Shown here: positions 37,331 through 49,662 of the stretch, piece after piece | How positions within the stretch are numbered: the first letter of the stretch is position 1 | Layout of the letters: each line of letters opens with the position of its first letter | Origin: Paramecium sonneborni | Taxonomy: Eukaryota; Ciliophora; Oligohymenophorea; Peniculida; Parameciidae | Direction: 5' to 3' | Assembly (NCBI GenBank): GCA_905182985.1 | Contig: CAJJDN010000080.1 | Span: 323,245 to 387,244 of the forward strand | DNA: 64,000 nt | Program-made: the position numbers and the translations under genes | Notes under the pieces: model-generated | Told to the model about the DNA's origin: nothing | Seen by the model: the letters and a program-made list of their open reading frames with translations, nothing else | Databases searched by the model: none

Positions 37331-37790
37331 ATGACAGAAGCAGAATAAACATTTTATGTCTCTCCTATTGCCAATCCAATTGCCAACAGTAAATTATAAA
37401 AAGGGCTTCTTAGATTTATTGCTAGATGTAATACTTCATTGATCATTTAGAAATAACTATTAAGCATATTAAGAGAGGAGTTAAGGAAGTAGGTAAAGCA
37501 TTAAGAAAGAAGACTCCTGGAATTGTTATCTTTGCAGCTGATATCAGTCCAGTTGATGTATTGTCACATTTACCAATTTAATGCGAAGAATTAGGAATAC
37601 CCTACATTTATGTGAGAAGTAGATTAGAATTAGGTAATTTTTAATTTTTATCCATTTAGGAGCTGCTGCATAAACTAAAAAGCCTACAAGTGTTGTCTTA
37701 GTCTAAGTACCAACCAAAGATGATGTGAAAGGATTAGAAAAATATCATGAGTTATTTGAAAAAGTTAAAGAAAGCAATCCATTCATCTGA
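37331..37790 (+). CDS. H/ACA snoRNP protein NHP2 (L7Ae family), 136 aa
   Basis: ATG 37331, introns 37428..37450 (23 nt) and 37634..37659 (26 nt), TGA at 37788-37790. The L7Ae RNA-binding fold is clear: KHIKRGVKEVGKALRKKTPGIVIFAADISPVDVLSHLP followed by CEELGIPYIYVRSRLELG. The start SPIANPIANSKLQKGLL matches NHP2 rather than Snu13 or ribosomal L7a. NHP2 is a core protein of H/ACA particles that pseudouridylate rRNA and snRNA, and of telomerase RNPs in many eukaryotes. Length and motifs are complete. The gene symbol is left blank because species naming is unknown. Confidence 0.94.
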
Positions 37791-38554
37791 TAGTTTATTC
37801 ATTTATCAATTCTAATTTATCATTAAGTCTATAAAATTTAATTCCTTACTTTATTCAATATATTTTTTTTTGTCAAGATTTCTTTAGATTTCATACTCTG
37901 CTAAAATTTTATGAAACATTTTATAAACTTTTAAAGTATTCTAAATTTTTAGCAAAATCTTCAAATTACTCTCAAACGGTCTTTGCACAAATTAATTAAT
38001 AATAAATAAAATTTCATTTACTCTCAATAATTTATGTTAAACTAATACTTCAACCACAGTAATTCAAATAAGAAGATTGCTCTCTAAATAAATGAAAATA
38101 GAATTCTATTGCGAATCCAAACTATGAAAAGAACTTTAAAAAAATTAGAAAAGATTAGAAAATTAAAAATAATTCATTCAAGGACAAATACAAATGAATT
38201 AATATGTGAAAATTCTAAAAAATTAGTTGTTTGACTTTAAATTATTATTATATTGCAGGAATATGTAAATAAATCTTCAAATAATTACAGCAAATTAGCA
38301 GAAATAAGTTTTATTCATTAGAATTAAACTAATGCTTCAATTCAAAATTTTAGATATAATCTAATATTACAAAAGTTATTATTTCTTTAGATCTGAAAAA
38401 TGTAAATTTAAAAGAGAAATTAAATCTTATTTAAATTGATAATAGGATTGAAGAATATTAGACTCATTTTAAATTGTCCAAATTATAGAATAAATGATAT
38501 AAATAATTTAATTTATAATTTTCAAAGCTATCCTTTATAAAATGAGAACATTAA
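37791..38554. other. Intergenic stretch, about 0.76 kb, between convergent genes
   Basis: No intact gene. Short lysine-rich plus-strand pieces near 38090-38200 (after an ATG near 38094) end in TGA within a dozen codons and could be relics, but nothing is recognisable. Confidence 0.45.
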
Positions 38555-40183
38555 TCAATTTATATCAATAAGTTTGAGTTCTAACAGTTTGATAACAGAT
38601 GGTTAAGTACCAAATAATATTATTAGTTCAAACCTATTTTCATCCCATAATCTAAGAGATCTCCATTCTTTTATATCCATATAAGAAACATCATATTTCT
38701 TAGCAACTGATGTTGTATCTTCATAAAACATTTACACAAATCCACTAAATAGTATCCTAAAGTCATCTCTATCTTTAAAAGTTATATCACATAAAAATAG
38801 ATTTTCAACAACTTCTTTCATTCCTAATTTGTTGTCTAAATAAAATTTATATGAAAGATTTATGTGTTCTTTCATTTTATATGTAAAATATAAACAATCT
38901 TCATCTAATTTTGGCATAGCTTTTGTGTCTACAAAATAAAATAAATTTTATCCTTTTATTCCTGTATGAATATTAATCATCAACTCAAAATCTTATTAAT
39001 CTTACATATAATGTTTCATTGAATCATATTAAATCTTATTTTAAATAACTTTTGTTTTCAGGAATGCTGAAACCTTTTTCTTTGGTTTAGGAGGAAGTTA
39101 TTATTATTATTGTTATTATTAAGGGGATTTTATGGAAGGCAATGTTAATGCTGCTTATTTTTATTATTAAAATGATATATACTCATCATCATCGCTATCT
39201 TCATTTACTTATTATTTTTATTTTGATTCAGAAAGTGCTCTTGAATTTTAAAGATTTTATTTGGATCTTTATTCAATTATTATTTTATATTATTTTTAAA
39301 TTGTTCCTTTATTCATCCAAAAATACTTTTTTTTAAGCTATTTCCAAAAATAATACATTAATTCTACAGTTGAATTTTCCCATAAAATATAAAGCATTTG
39401 TTTATCATTCTCAAAATATGTGAATAAATAATGACCATCTGTCATATAAGTAAAAGCTTTTTGTTTTATTGATTTTTTTAGAATCTCTTAACATTCATAT
39501 TTTTTAATAAATTCTTTCTATAAATTCAGATACTTTGATTCTATTTTAAAATAAACTTGAATGCTATCATATGTATCATTCTTCATGTTTAATGGAATTC
39601 CCTCTGTTAAAATTTTAAAATATAAGTGAGAGGCAAAATTTAGTTTCCTAAATAACAATTAAGGAGTAAATTATTTTTTATTCACTCTTGCACTAGATAT
39701 ATGGAGTTAAAGAGATTCAACCAACTTATCAGGCAAATTTAATTTAGTAGCACCATATTAAAACATAGAATTCATTTTTTCATGAAAAGTAGTATAACGA
39801 TTGATTTATTAGTTAAAATAAATTACTTTCAACTATTCGACAACCTCTTTTATATCCTTTGATTATGTAGGATTTAAATATTAGAAATTATGTATATTGG
39901 AATCCAATTCATAATAAAACCTTTAACATACTTGCTTTAAATTGATATAATCTTCAAAATTGGAAATACTAAATCTAATTACTATTCTTAGAAGATTTTA
40001 TGATATTGCAGATAATTTTCCTGAACTGTTAGTTGGATCGTAAGGTGTTGCACCAGGAATTTTTTTTGGTTCTTTGTACTTTGATTTTACATTTTAAAAT
40101 TTTTGATTTTATTTGAAAGAAGTTTAAGTACTAATTTTGGATGTTTAAGTAGATTGTTTTGTTAAAGAGGATGCTCGTTTCAT
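38555..40183 (-). CDS. Hypothetical protein with F-box-like segment and poly-Gln tracts, 542 aa
   Basis: A single exon from ATG 40183 to TGA 38555. Near residues 60-100 a segment NLLRIVIRFSISNFEDYINLKQVCQRFYYEL resembles an F-box (two or three helices ending in a V-C-R-F element). The middle contains a Gln run of about eight codons, mostly TAA (near 39100-39120), and an acidic patch EDSDDDE. The C-terminal third is folded, with many aromatic residues. If the F-box is real, the protein would recruit substrates to an SCF ubiquitin ligase. That is a tentative reading. Confidence 0.75.
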
Positions 40184-40292
40184 TTATTTAATTATTAATT
40201 TCTTTTTTAAATAATTTTATTGAATAATATTTATAAATATATATTAAAAAAGTTTAATTGTTAATAAAAATATTATCTCTTATAAACATTTA

Positions 40293-43200
40293 TCATAGTT
40301 TTTTTTAGATGACCAAACCTAATTATTTACTCAAGTATCTTTTAGGAGATACAAGTAATACAGCTGTTAAGCATGTATCTATTGAATCTTTTTACATCTT
40401 AAGCAAATATTTTCCTAATAAAGAAATAATTATCAATCCAAATAAGCCAACGCTTAATGTAAAAATGAGCGACAATCTTTTATATAAGTCTAAAAGTTAA
40501 TTAAATAAATCTTTTTCAATGCTTAAAAGTTGTTAATAAGCTTTGATTAATATTTCACTTCCATAATCAATAAAAAGAATATGCTATTAATTATTGTAAA
40601 AATCTATTAAGCTTTATTCAGTATTTACAATTGGATGAGCATCAAAAAATTATGGATTTTGGGCTATAATAGTACTGATTTGGGTTAGAAGAGATTTCAT
40701 ACCTTATTCATAATGAGGAATAATTCCAGGATTTAATTAAATTGCATCAGTTAATGAACAATCGATTCCTATTTGCTAATTACAAATGTTCTCTTCATGT
40801 AAAATTTTAAAGTTATTATACAATGATTAGTCAATGAAAGTTGATAGCAATTGGTTTTGATAGTTTTCAAAAAAGAAATAAGTTGAATTATCATTAAGAA
40901 CTGCAGAATAGGTTTAAAATTAAGAGATATTCATAATATTTTGATAAATACTATTTTATAGGGTCGAATAAGCTAATAAATCGACATTATTAATTAAATT
41001 GATTATTGAAGACTGAGCTAACTTGGATTAAAATAAGGCATCAATATTGGAAATAATGTCTTTTGATAGCATAAAAATTATAAGAAAGACAATAAGGAAA
41101 TATGCTAGGATAACAAGGAGTCCAACCATTAATATTGTGATATATTTATTTTGATTCATTTTAGATTTTTTTAATTTTTCCATTAATTTATTTTTACTTT
41201 TTTTATTAGAATTAGTAGCAATTCCAAGATTAGAACTATTTATTTTTTATAATCCAGGAGTCTGAGCAATAGATCTTCGTTGTTTATTTATTTCAAAAAT
41301 TTATGTTTCTTATACAAAATCTATTAACATCCACTCATAAATAGATTTTTTAAATATATTGACTACAGCATCGTAGATTTCAATTTCATCGTTGACCTCT
41401 GAAGGTTGTAGATTAATTATTTCTTTATAAAGAGTTCTATGATTTCTTCTTAATTTTCCAATAAGAGGAATTTAAGTAAACTATAAAACCATTACCAAAA
41501 TAAATGTAACAACCATATAAACAATTAAAATAGTTTCAGAATATTTTTGATCATTGAGATTTCTTTAATAACAAAAATCATATGCTTTTTAAGGAAGTTA
41601 TCCAACTTCTTTGAGATTAGCAATTGATGCAAATGTAAGAGAGGAATCAATTTAGAATAAACCTTTGCTATTATCACGTCTGAGTTTATAGTATTATCCA
41701 AGACTTAATTATATTACTACTTATAAGGATGTACTTTTTTAAATATTGTTTTCAATATCATAAAATTTATCAACATTTTAATTAGCTTGATTTATTTCTA
41801 TTGAATAATTACTTTATAAGTTGATTAAATCTTAGAGTTAACCAAAAAATTATTTACTATAAAAAATTTTTAAATTTTCCATATCTTGAATTGATAATTG
41901 ATTTGAAATTTCAATTCTAAAGAGACTATGTGTAATTTATGAAAATGAAGTTTAAGTAGTAATCATTAATTCAATTAAATTAAGGCATGAATTTAAATTA
42001 TACTATCCTTGAGTGAATATTGAAATAAGTATGATATAAGAAACTATCAAAATAAAAGTAGCTGAAAATAAATATTTTTATAATCGATATGAATATGGAT
42101 TGCTTATCAAATCTAGTTAAGTTTAAACTAAATTATATTAAGTTTCAAACAATTTTAAATTTTCAGTATATTTAACTTAATATTCTTCAAATATTTATTA
42201 TTAGGAATGTTTGCTTTCTTAAGGTAATTTAGATTCATTTTCATTATAAAATTCTTATTATTTTTTTCTTTAACTAAATTTAATAAATACACTTTGAGCT
42301 ATTTCTTTTTCTGTAATATTAAGTTTAGAACTTTTTAATTAAGCATCTCCAACACTATGTTCTGATTATATTGAAGCTTAACTTTTTCTATTTATGTCTT
42401 TACTGTTTCTGCCATTAATTTCTAATAAAGGTTTACTCTGTTTAGATCTGTTACTTAATAAAAATAATTCACCTTTTTCGACTTACTTAGGACTGTAAAT
42501 TTAATCAGTAATTAAAACTTCTTTATTATCAACTTGATATGCATCATCAATATAATGAGAAGGATGAGAAGGAAATTAATATTTTACAATTTCTTAATCT
42601 TGAAAACTCTTTTACTCACTAAAATTAGCTTAGACACTTATTGAATCTTCTTCATCAGTTTATTATTCTAAAAGTTATTTTTTTTATTAATGATTTTAGT
42701 AAATTTACTTGATTGTATCTCTCAATTGTCTTCTATAACCTTTTTCTGTATTTAATAATTATTATTCATTAACTACTAATTCAACAACAAATATTTATTA
42801 TTTCTAATCAGCTTCATTTTTTCGATAACGAAATTCTTCATAACTAACTGAATACATAACTGGAATAGGATGAAAATCTTGTGGTGAAAATCTTTCAATG
42901 TATCTTGAATATCTATCTTAATAGATTCTTTCTGCTCTTGTTTTTAATTACTCACTATCCTCTTAACTTTCATCATTAGATGATTACTTTTCTTATATTG
43001 ATGATCTAGAGGATGGTTTGGCTTAAGTTTTTAACATTTCAGATTATCTTGTTTAAGCAAAACTAAAAGTTTAATGTCTTTTGAGATGTTCATCAAAAAA
43101 AAATACACATAATCTCTCATTGAAGATAGTAATTGCATTAAATTGCTCAATTTCTTGATAATCACTTTTTTAGGCTTTATAAGCACTTCCTGATGAAAAA

Positions 43201-46014
43201 TTATTTGATTAAACTCTTACATCATCAATAATTTTTTAAAGTATTTTATCGTATTATTAAATAAATAAATTAATATCTTCAGGAATAAATAAAAATGTTT
43301 CTTTATTTTGAACTAAGATATTACTAATTTCTAAATCCATCAAATTTTGATAACGATTTTTCGGAGGAATTTATCCATTCATCAAGAATTCTATTCCAGT
43401 TGATTCTATTTCTCTAGATATAAATGGTAAAATCATCCAAATTAAAACTTTACTATAAAAATCATCAATTAATAATTCAATATTTGACCATTTTTAATCA
43501 AATGCATTATAACTAATAATATTACTTATATTTACCTCTCAGATTCACAAGATGAATTATCAGATTTTGATGTTTTACTACTTTATTTCTATTCATCTAT
43601 TTCATGATATGTTCCTTTATTAACAACTAATCTCTACATTTTCTCAATCATCTTATATAAACCTCTAGTTATTCCCAAAATGTTTCCATTTACATCAAAT
43701 AAAATATGTTAATACCCTTTGAATGCAACATTTTTCAATCTTTTACCATCTTCACCTATAAATTTTGGTTATTCTTCTTCTAATGATTTTAAACATCCAA
43801 TCATTGTAAAATCATCTTCTAATTCTTAACTGAAATTATGAGCTAAATAAACTTGACACTTTATTAATGTTTTATCATAAAGCTTAGCAAATGTCTGAAA
43901 ATACTTACCAATTCTAGCAGTTACTCCTCTTCTAATATAATTTTACATCATTTCATCATGAACTGGTTCTAACCAAGCTGGCATTAATTAATTAATATTT
44001 CCTTTTGTATAATCTATAAAAGAATTTAGAGGATGCTGGAAATGACCAAATCCAAAGAATTTTGGAATCAATGGTGAAATCACCTTATTCATCACTTTTC
44101 CAATATTTGGTCCAAATGCTATACAGACTTTCACAGAGATGGCTTCTCCCTTAAAAAAATTAATATTTGTTATTTCAAATGAATTCATGCTTTTTTCAAA
44201 CTATAAGATTTCCTTTCGTTCTATTAAATTTTAAATTCATTATTTACCTTTTTCCATTTCAAAATACTTTCTTAAATTATTAAATAACAGGAGATTAATT
44301 AAAGCATTAAACTTTAAAAATTAAACATTGTAGGTTCTACCGTTATGATAAAATATTGGCTAATATACATTAAACTAAAGTATCACTTCATCTCGCAATT
44401 ATTATAATTTTCTAATTTCTTATTCAATTTAAGAATATTCTGAAAATTTGCCCTCCTTAAAAGATTTCCAAAATTATTATTTAAATTGACTTATTTACAA
44501 TAATAATGGAATAATATTGTTCTTAACTTATTCCATTTAATATAAATCTTATACTATACTATGTTCACTCTTGCTTACTTATAATTTCACATTAGATACT
44601 CTTGTGTCCTTATTCATATTATAATCCTCATCTTTTCGTAATTCAGCCTGTAAAATTTATTGCAGAACAAGACACATTTAAATAAAATAAAATGAGTAAT
44701 CTCTTTTTTTTTAAAATAAAATCTTTAACTCTTAATAACTTTTTGGAGCATTATGCTTGTATTTATTAATAAATGTAAGAAATTTAAGGCTAAAAGTTTC
44801 AAATACTCTTAAATTTAATTAAGTTTGCTTATATTTTTCAAAACTACCTTTAAATAAACAAGAAATCATCAATATTACTTAATTAAATTACAAAATTTTT
44901 TAAGCTCCTATCTTATGACATTAACATTTAGTTGAATTACATCTATTCATATGCAAAGCTAATTTTTAAATAAACTCAATTTCTTTTTATTTGTTTTTCT
45001 AAGCTAACTAGCTTAATTCAAAAAAATCTTCTATATAAAGTAAGTCATAATATTAATTTCTATTTATATTGCTAGATATATAGACATTTGATCTCTTACT
45101 CTCAAAAAGAATTTAAAACAAATATTAGACTATAGGTTGCATAATCAACATAATTGTGGCTAAGCTATAAGGACTAACAGTATTAAGAGCTTTAATTGAT
45201 GAGAATGTAAAAATTACAGTATGTGTCATCAAGGCTCGGTTTAATGTGAAACCTGATGAGGAGAATCTAAAGATTAATTTAATTTTACCCTAAGGGCAAT
45301 GAAAAATAAGCATCATAGATCTAAATGATTAAAATTAAGCCATGCAAGGTCCTACTAATAAGTTGGGTTGTTTGATCATTATTTACATATAAGAGAGCCA
45401 TTGGTATCATTAATAATTATGCCATTAAATCACTATAAGAGAAATGCTTTCTTAAATGTTGTTCATTAAATTCAAAATTAACAAAATACACATTTGAAAT
45501 GATTAGACTAAAAATTGTGAGTATTAGCACTACCGAAGCTAGAATTACTGGAGTAGCACTAGAATAGATGTAATTCCAACCAACGTAGGAAAGTTAAGGT
45601 AAATACAAAAACCATGGAAAATAAAGAAAATAATAATTGACAATCTTTGTTGAGATCTTTGATATTATTTTATATTATTACTTGTAAAAGGCTTTTAGAA
45701 ATGTTATGATTTCTATTGGTTATTTTTCTGTATATTATTATGATATAAGGTACGATATTAAACATAATTATGATTGCTCCAATCAGTAAGTTTATAGAAT
45801 ATGAATCTATAAATAAAGGAGTAATTAAACTGATCTTTGATAAAGTATTAATCAAACGATAAACATATTCTTGATTTTCACTAACTAAAAAGTAAGTTAA
45901 TTGTAGGTAATAAAATGTAATTTGAAAACTAGTAAAATACTAATTATTAAGGGAAGTTGATAAGTTTGTTTGGATAATTAAACAAATAAAGTCCCCTAAA
46001 ATTTTCCAATTCAT
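40293..46014 (-). CDS. Second giant TmcB/TmcC-like PAS membrane protein, 1,872 aa
   Basis: From ATG 46014 to TGA 40293, with introns 45657..45681 (25), 45190..45217 (28), 44221..44247 (27) and 43513..43535 (23 nt); exons sum to 1,873 codons. It repeats the layout of the protein at 28641: an N-terminal block of membrane helices, a CNSTKCQCHK cysteine cluster, helical repeats with FKQQFWKSFKEG and RKYFEMEKERKE, a PAS-like domain (INQLMPAWLEPVHDEMMQNYIRRG), a long Gln/Ser/Glu-rich linker and several spaced C-terminal membrane helices (for example LSLIFTLSVGLFGLIIISLL). The PAS core is less typical than in the first copy. They are clear family members but distant, not a recent tandem duplicate. 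Function is unknown. Confidence 0.87.
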
Positions 46015-46247
46015 TTTATTGAAATAATTTTATAACAAAAATTGTCTTATTTGTTTTTAATGTATATTAAATAAAAAATGTAATAAAAGAGTTAAATCTT
46101 TGAGGATTGGTATCCTTTTGTATGTTTATTTGACAAAATTTAGTAATGATTACTATATATAATATTTGATGTAATTTTGGAATTGAATTTCAAAACTTAT
46201 AAAAATAAGAAATTTAATTATAAAATATAGAATATATATATAGACAA

Positions 46248-48544
46248 ATGGATGACAATGTTGTGCCTTAAAACATTATTAAATTACTGTATGATAAAAG
46301 TCAGGATAAAAAATAATAAGGATGTTAATAATTAAGATCATTAGTTTGTTCATGCGCAGCAAGTGGAAAGGAATTACTAATAAAATAAATAATAGAAACT
46401 TTAAAAATAAAATTTACATCATCGTCTTAATTGTATCTAAAAAGATAAGGAATGTTTGCCATATAAACAGTGGCAGAAATACTAGTGAAAGAAGTAATTT
46501 AAAATATTAATTTAATAGTATCCATAATTAGCTGAGAGATGTGTTAAAGATTTAACTTAACCAATTTTGGAATGCTTAAATGATAAAGAAGATAAAGCTA
46601 GATAATATGCTGTTGAATGTTTGTTATAATTAACAAAAATAATGAAAACAATGATTCTTCTTAATTTTAATGAAATATTTGAATATTAATTGGGTAGATC
46701 AGCAGAATAAGATAATTAAATTGTATAAGCAATGCTTTTGTTGGATGCTCAATTAAAGACTCAGGTTTAAATAGCTGTTTAGGAGAAACTTTATGAACCA
46801 GGAAAACCATGTTATTTTAATTTAAACTCTTTTATGACTTAATTATAAAGTAAATTGAAGACAAGAGTTACTTATGTTAGATAATTTCTACTTGGATGGA
46901 TAAAAGTATTAAATCAATGTCATAATAATGATTTATACATTTATTTTCCAATGATTTTAGAAGGTATATTTATGATGTTAGGAGAATCAAATAAGTAAAA
47001 TAAAACAATAAAATTAGGGAAGTTCGAAATGGTGCTGATGTTTAAGCAAATGAATTCATGAAACAAGTAGAAATCAAAGTGAATATGGATTAAAAAGTTA
47101 ATGAATAAATTATTGAGATTTTACTTAAAATTTGTTAAATGAAAGGAAATCAAAATAATTATGCTAAATTAAATTCGTTATTATGGATATTTGAATATTT
47201 AAGAGTTTTTTAATAAGAATTAGAGGAAGAGCAAAAAGGAAAGTTGGGCTTACAACATTCACCCTCTAATGTATTAAAACAAGAAGAATATATGAGAAGC
47301 AATACATCTCCTATTTCTAAAAATTAAATACAATCATATTTTGGAGGATTCGAATCACCATTAAGAAAAACAATATTAAATAGTTTAAGTTAAATATTAG
47401 GTCCAATTCTTATTTTACTATCACATGAAGAAGAAGAAATTAGAAAAGCTGCTTAAAAAACAAACGAATTGCTATTAAAAGTTATGGATAGAGTAAAAAA
47501 TTAATCAGTTGAATTTATGAACATTGTACCAACAATTAAAGAGATGTTAACTGATAAAAAAAGCAATACAGCTGAATCTGCATTAATATGGATGAAACAT
47601 TTATTAGAAATATATTCTGAATCACTATTCCCAACAATTGAAGACATATTAACAAAAGTAATTATAATAAAATAATTAGTTAATTGATAAATTGGCAGAT
47701 TCAGAATCTGCAATTGTTTAAAATATTATGGATGTATTAGCAAACATTTCAATGCATAATTAATATTTTGAAATAGTGATTGATAAAATATTGATGATGC
47801 TTCATAAAAATTAAGATTAATAGGAAAAGAAAGGTGATTAAATATTTAAAAAATTATGCTCACTTCTAAATCCATAGTAAGTTTATTTCACAATAACTGC
47901 TAAATTATTAGAAATATATTCAGATAATGATGTTTTATTTATAAGCAATACTGTTTAAGCGTTAACTAATTTATTAATTTCAGAAAAAGAATTATAAAGT
48001 CTTAGAAATATACTTAGAAATCTAAAACATGAGAAAGATGAGAAATAAAGGTAGCATAATTAAGAAATTTTTGAGACACTTTATAGAACATTCTGTTATA
48101 ATTCAATGAGTGTGATTACTCTCTGTTTATTATCTGAAGAATATGAATTGGCATATAATATAATTATTAGTTTTTCAGAAGTGGAAGTTAATTAATACAT
48201 TTTATTAGAGATAGCCCAATTAATTAATGTTTTGGAAACACCAGTATTCATTTGTAATATCAATAAATATTTAAGTTTTAAGATTATAATTATTGGAGTA
48301 TGATTCTCACCCATTTTTGATGAAGTGCTTGTTTGGATTAATGATGCTTTTGCCTTAAGGACCAGCTTTTAATACACTTAGACATAGACTGAAGAATGTC
48401 TCTAATGCATAAATTTAGTCATTATAATAAGATAAAAAAATGGAAACAGAAGAATTCTTGGATATTTAAAAATTACTAACATAATTTAGAGATATTCGTC
48501 TTTAATGTATAAACTAGGAATCAAAATAAAAAGATTTAAATTGA
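46248..48544 (+). CDS. VAC14: VAC14 homologue, 734 aa (PIKfyve/Fab1 complex scaffold)
   Basis: ATG 46248, introns 46494..46518 (25), 46995..47017 (23), 47658..47679 (22) and 48254..48275 (22 nt), TGA at 48542-48544; 735 codons. The HEAT-repeat protein shows VAC14 landmarks in order: NIIKLLYDKSQDKK at the start, LTQPILECLNDKEDKARQYA, VRQFLLGWIKVL, LGESNKEVR, and the C-terminal LRLQLLEYDSHPFLMKCLFG followed by LMMLLPQGPAFNTLRHRL, the most conserved VAC14 segment. VAC14 holds the Fab1/PIKfyve lipid kinase and Fig4 phosphatase together to control PI(3,5)P2 on endolysosomal membranes. The homologue is complete and near the usual length. Confidence 0.94.
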
Positions 48545-49089
48545 TTATTTTTTATAATTTCATTCATTAAATAATTATATATTTTAATACTTAATTCCTT
48601 TATTATAGAATATAATTTTTAGTGATTTCTAAAATAATTGAAATAAAAAACATATAATTGATAATAATGATTAAAATAAACAAATTTTCATTAGCAGTAA
48701 TAAAGCATCAAATTGAATGCATTTTCTTAAGGTCATCCTTAAAATTTTGATTTATGAATAACTACATCATATTTTATGATAAAAGGTTATTCTTAAATTA
48801 CTCCATTTATTAATATGATTTTACATTTCATTGAAAAATAAAAAATTTACAATAGATCTCAAACAAATAGTAAAATTATTATATTTTATAATAAAAAATT
48901 TTAATTGAATGAATTAAAAATATATCATTTGTTGGTAATAAGATATTTTTTTAATTACTCTTCTGTTTTTTAGTTACCATATTAAATCGTAGGTTGTATT
49001 ATAATTGTCAAATAATATAAATGATGAAATTAATAAAATTACCAAAAATGTTGTGAAAGTAATTAAATATATCATTTATTTAATTGCTT
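48545..49089. other. Intergenic stretch, about 0.54 kb
   Basis: Extremely AT-rich, with no coding frame recognised on either strand. Confidence 0.5.
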
Positions 49090-49640
49090 TAATTTAAAAT
49101 TTTCATCTTTATAAAATAAGACTTTTCTTAGAGATAGTAATGTTACTGAATACTTTTAGATTAATTGCTAGTTTTTTTATTTTTTAAGATATTTTAGTAA
49201 TTTATAATAATTTTTTTTTTAGGGAGTTCTTCAATTTCTTCAATGAATTGTATATATTTGGTTCCCAAAAAGCATTTTCTAATAAATTCTCAAACTGTGT
49301 AAGTTGAGGTTATAATTCTCCTATTTTGCTTTATCTTTTTACATCAAATAATTTTAAATAACCATATAGGTCCATAAAATTTTGTACTGATTCCTCAATT
49401 TAATGCTTATAATTTTGATAATATAGAAAAAACTCAGAAATTGTTTGTATGCTTAATCTGTTAAAGATTTTCGCGTAATATTTCTAAGTGAATCACTAAA
49501 TTGCATTAGAAATATTTAAAATATACTTAATATAGTTCAATGTATAAATGATTAAAGGAGTTACTTGATTTTCAACAATAAAAGATGAGAATTTTTTAAT
49601 ATAGAAATCGGTTTGATGAGGAGTAAATAAAAATATTATT
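49090..49640 (-). pseudogene. Broken minus-strand gene remnant
   Basis: Downstream of the RING gene's stop, coding character continues for 500 bp in shifting frames: QTDFYIKKFSSFIVENQVTPLIIYTLN, then DSLRNITRKSLTDQAYKQFL, then QIEESVQNFMDLYGYLKLFD and QPQLTQFENLLENAFWEP, then QFIEEIEELPKKK. One 31-nt intron could join the first two, but at least two further frame changes have no intron to explain them. There is no start codon for a complete gene. The family is unknown. It could be a decayed gene or a truncated copy. Confidence 0.5.
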
Positions 49641-49662
49641 TAAACATATTTAAATAAGGAAA

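Noticed and set aside
40309..40640. Plus-strand reading frame of about 110 codons (ciliate code)
   Set aside because: It lies opposite the C-terminal membrane helix of the giant protein at 40293, whose minus-strand frame is continuous over 1,873 codons; the plus frame is a shadow.
44190..46014. Idea that the second giant protein lacks its N-terminal half and is a truncated pseudogene
   Set aside because: Three introns (27, 28 and 25 nt) restore one frame through to an ATG at 46014, and the total is an exact multiple of three.
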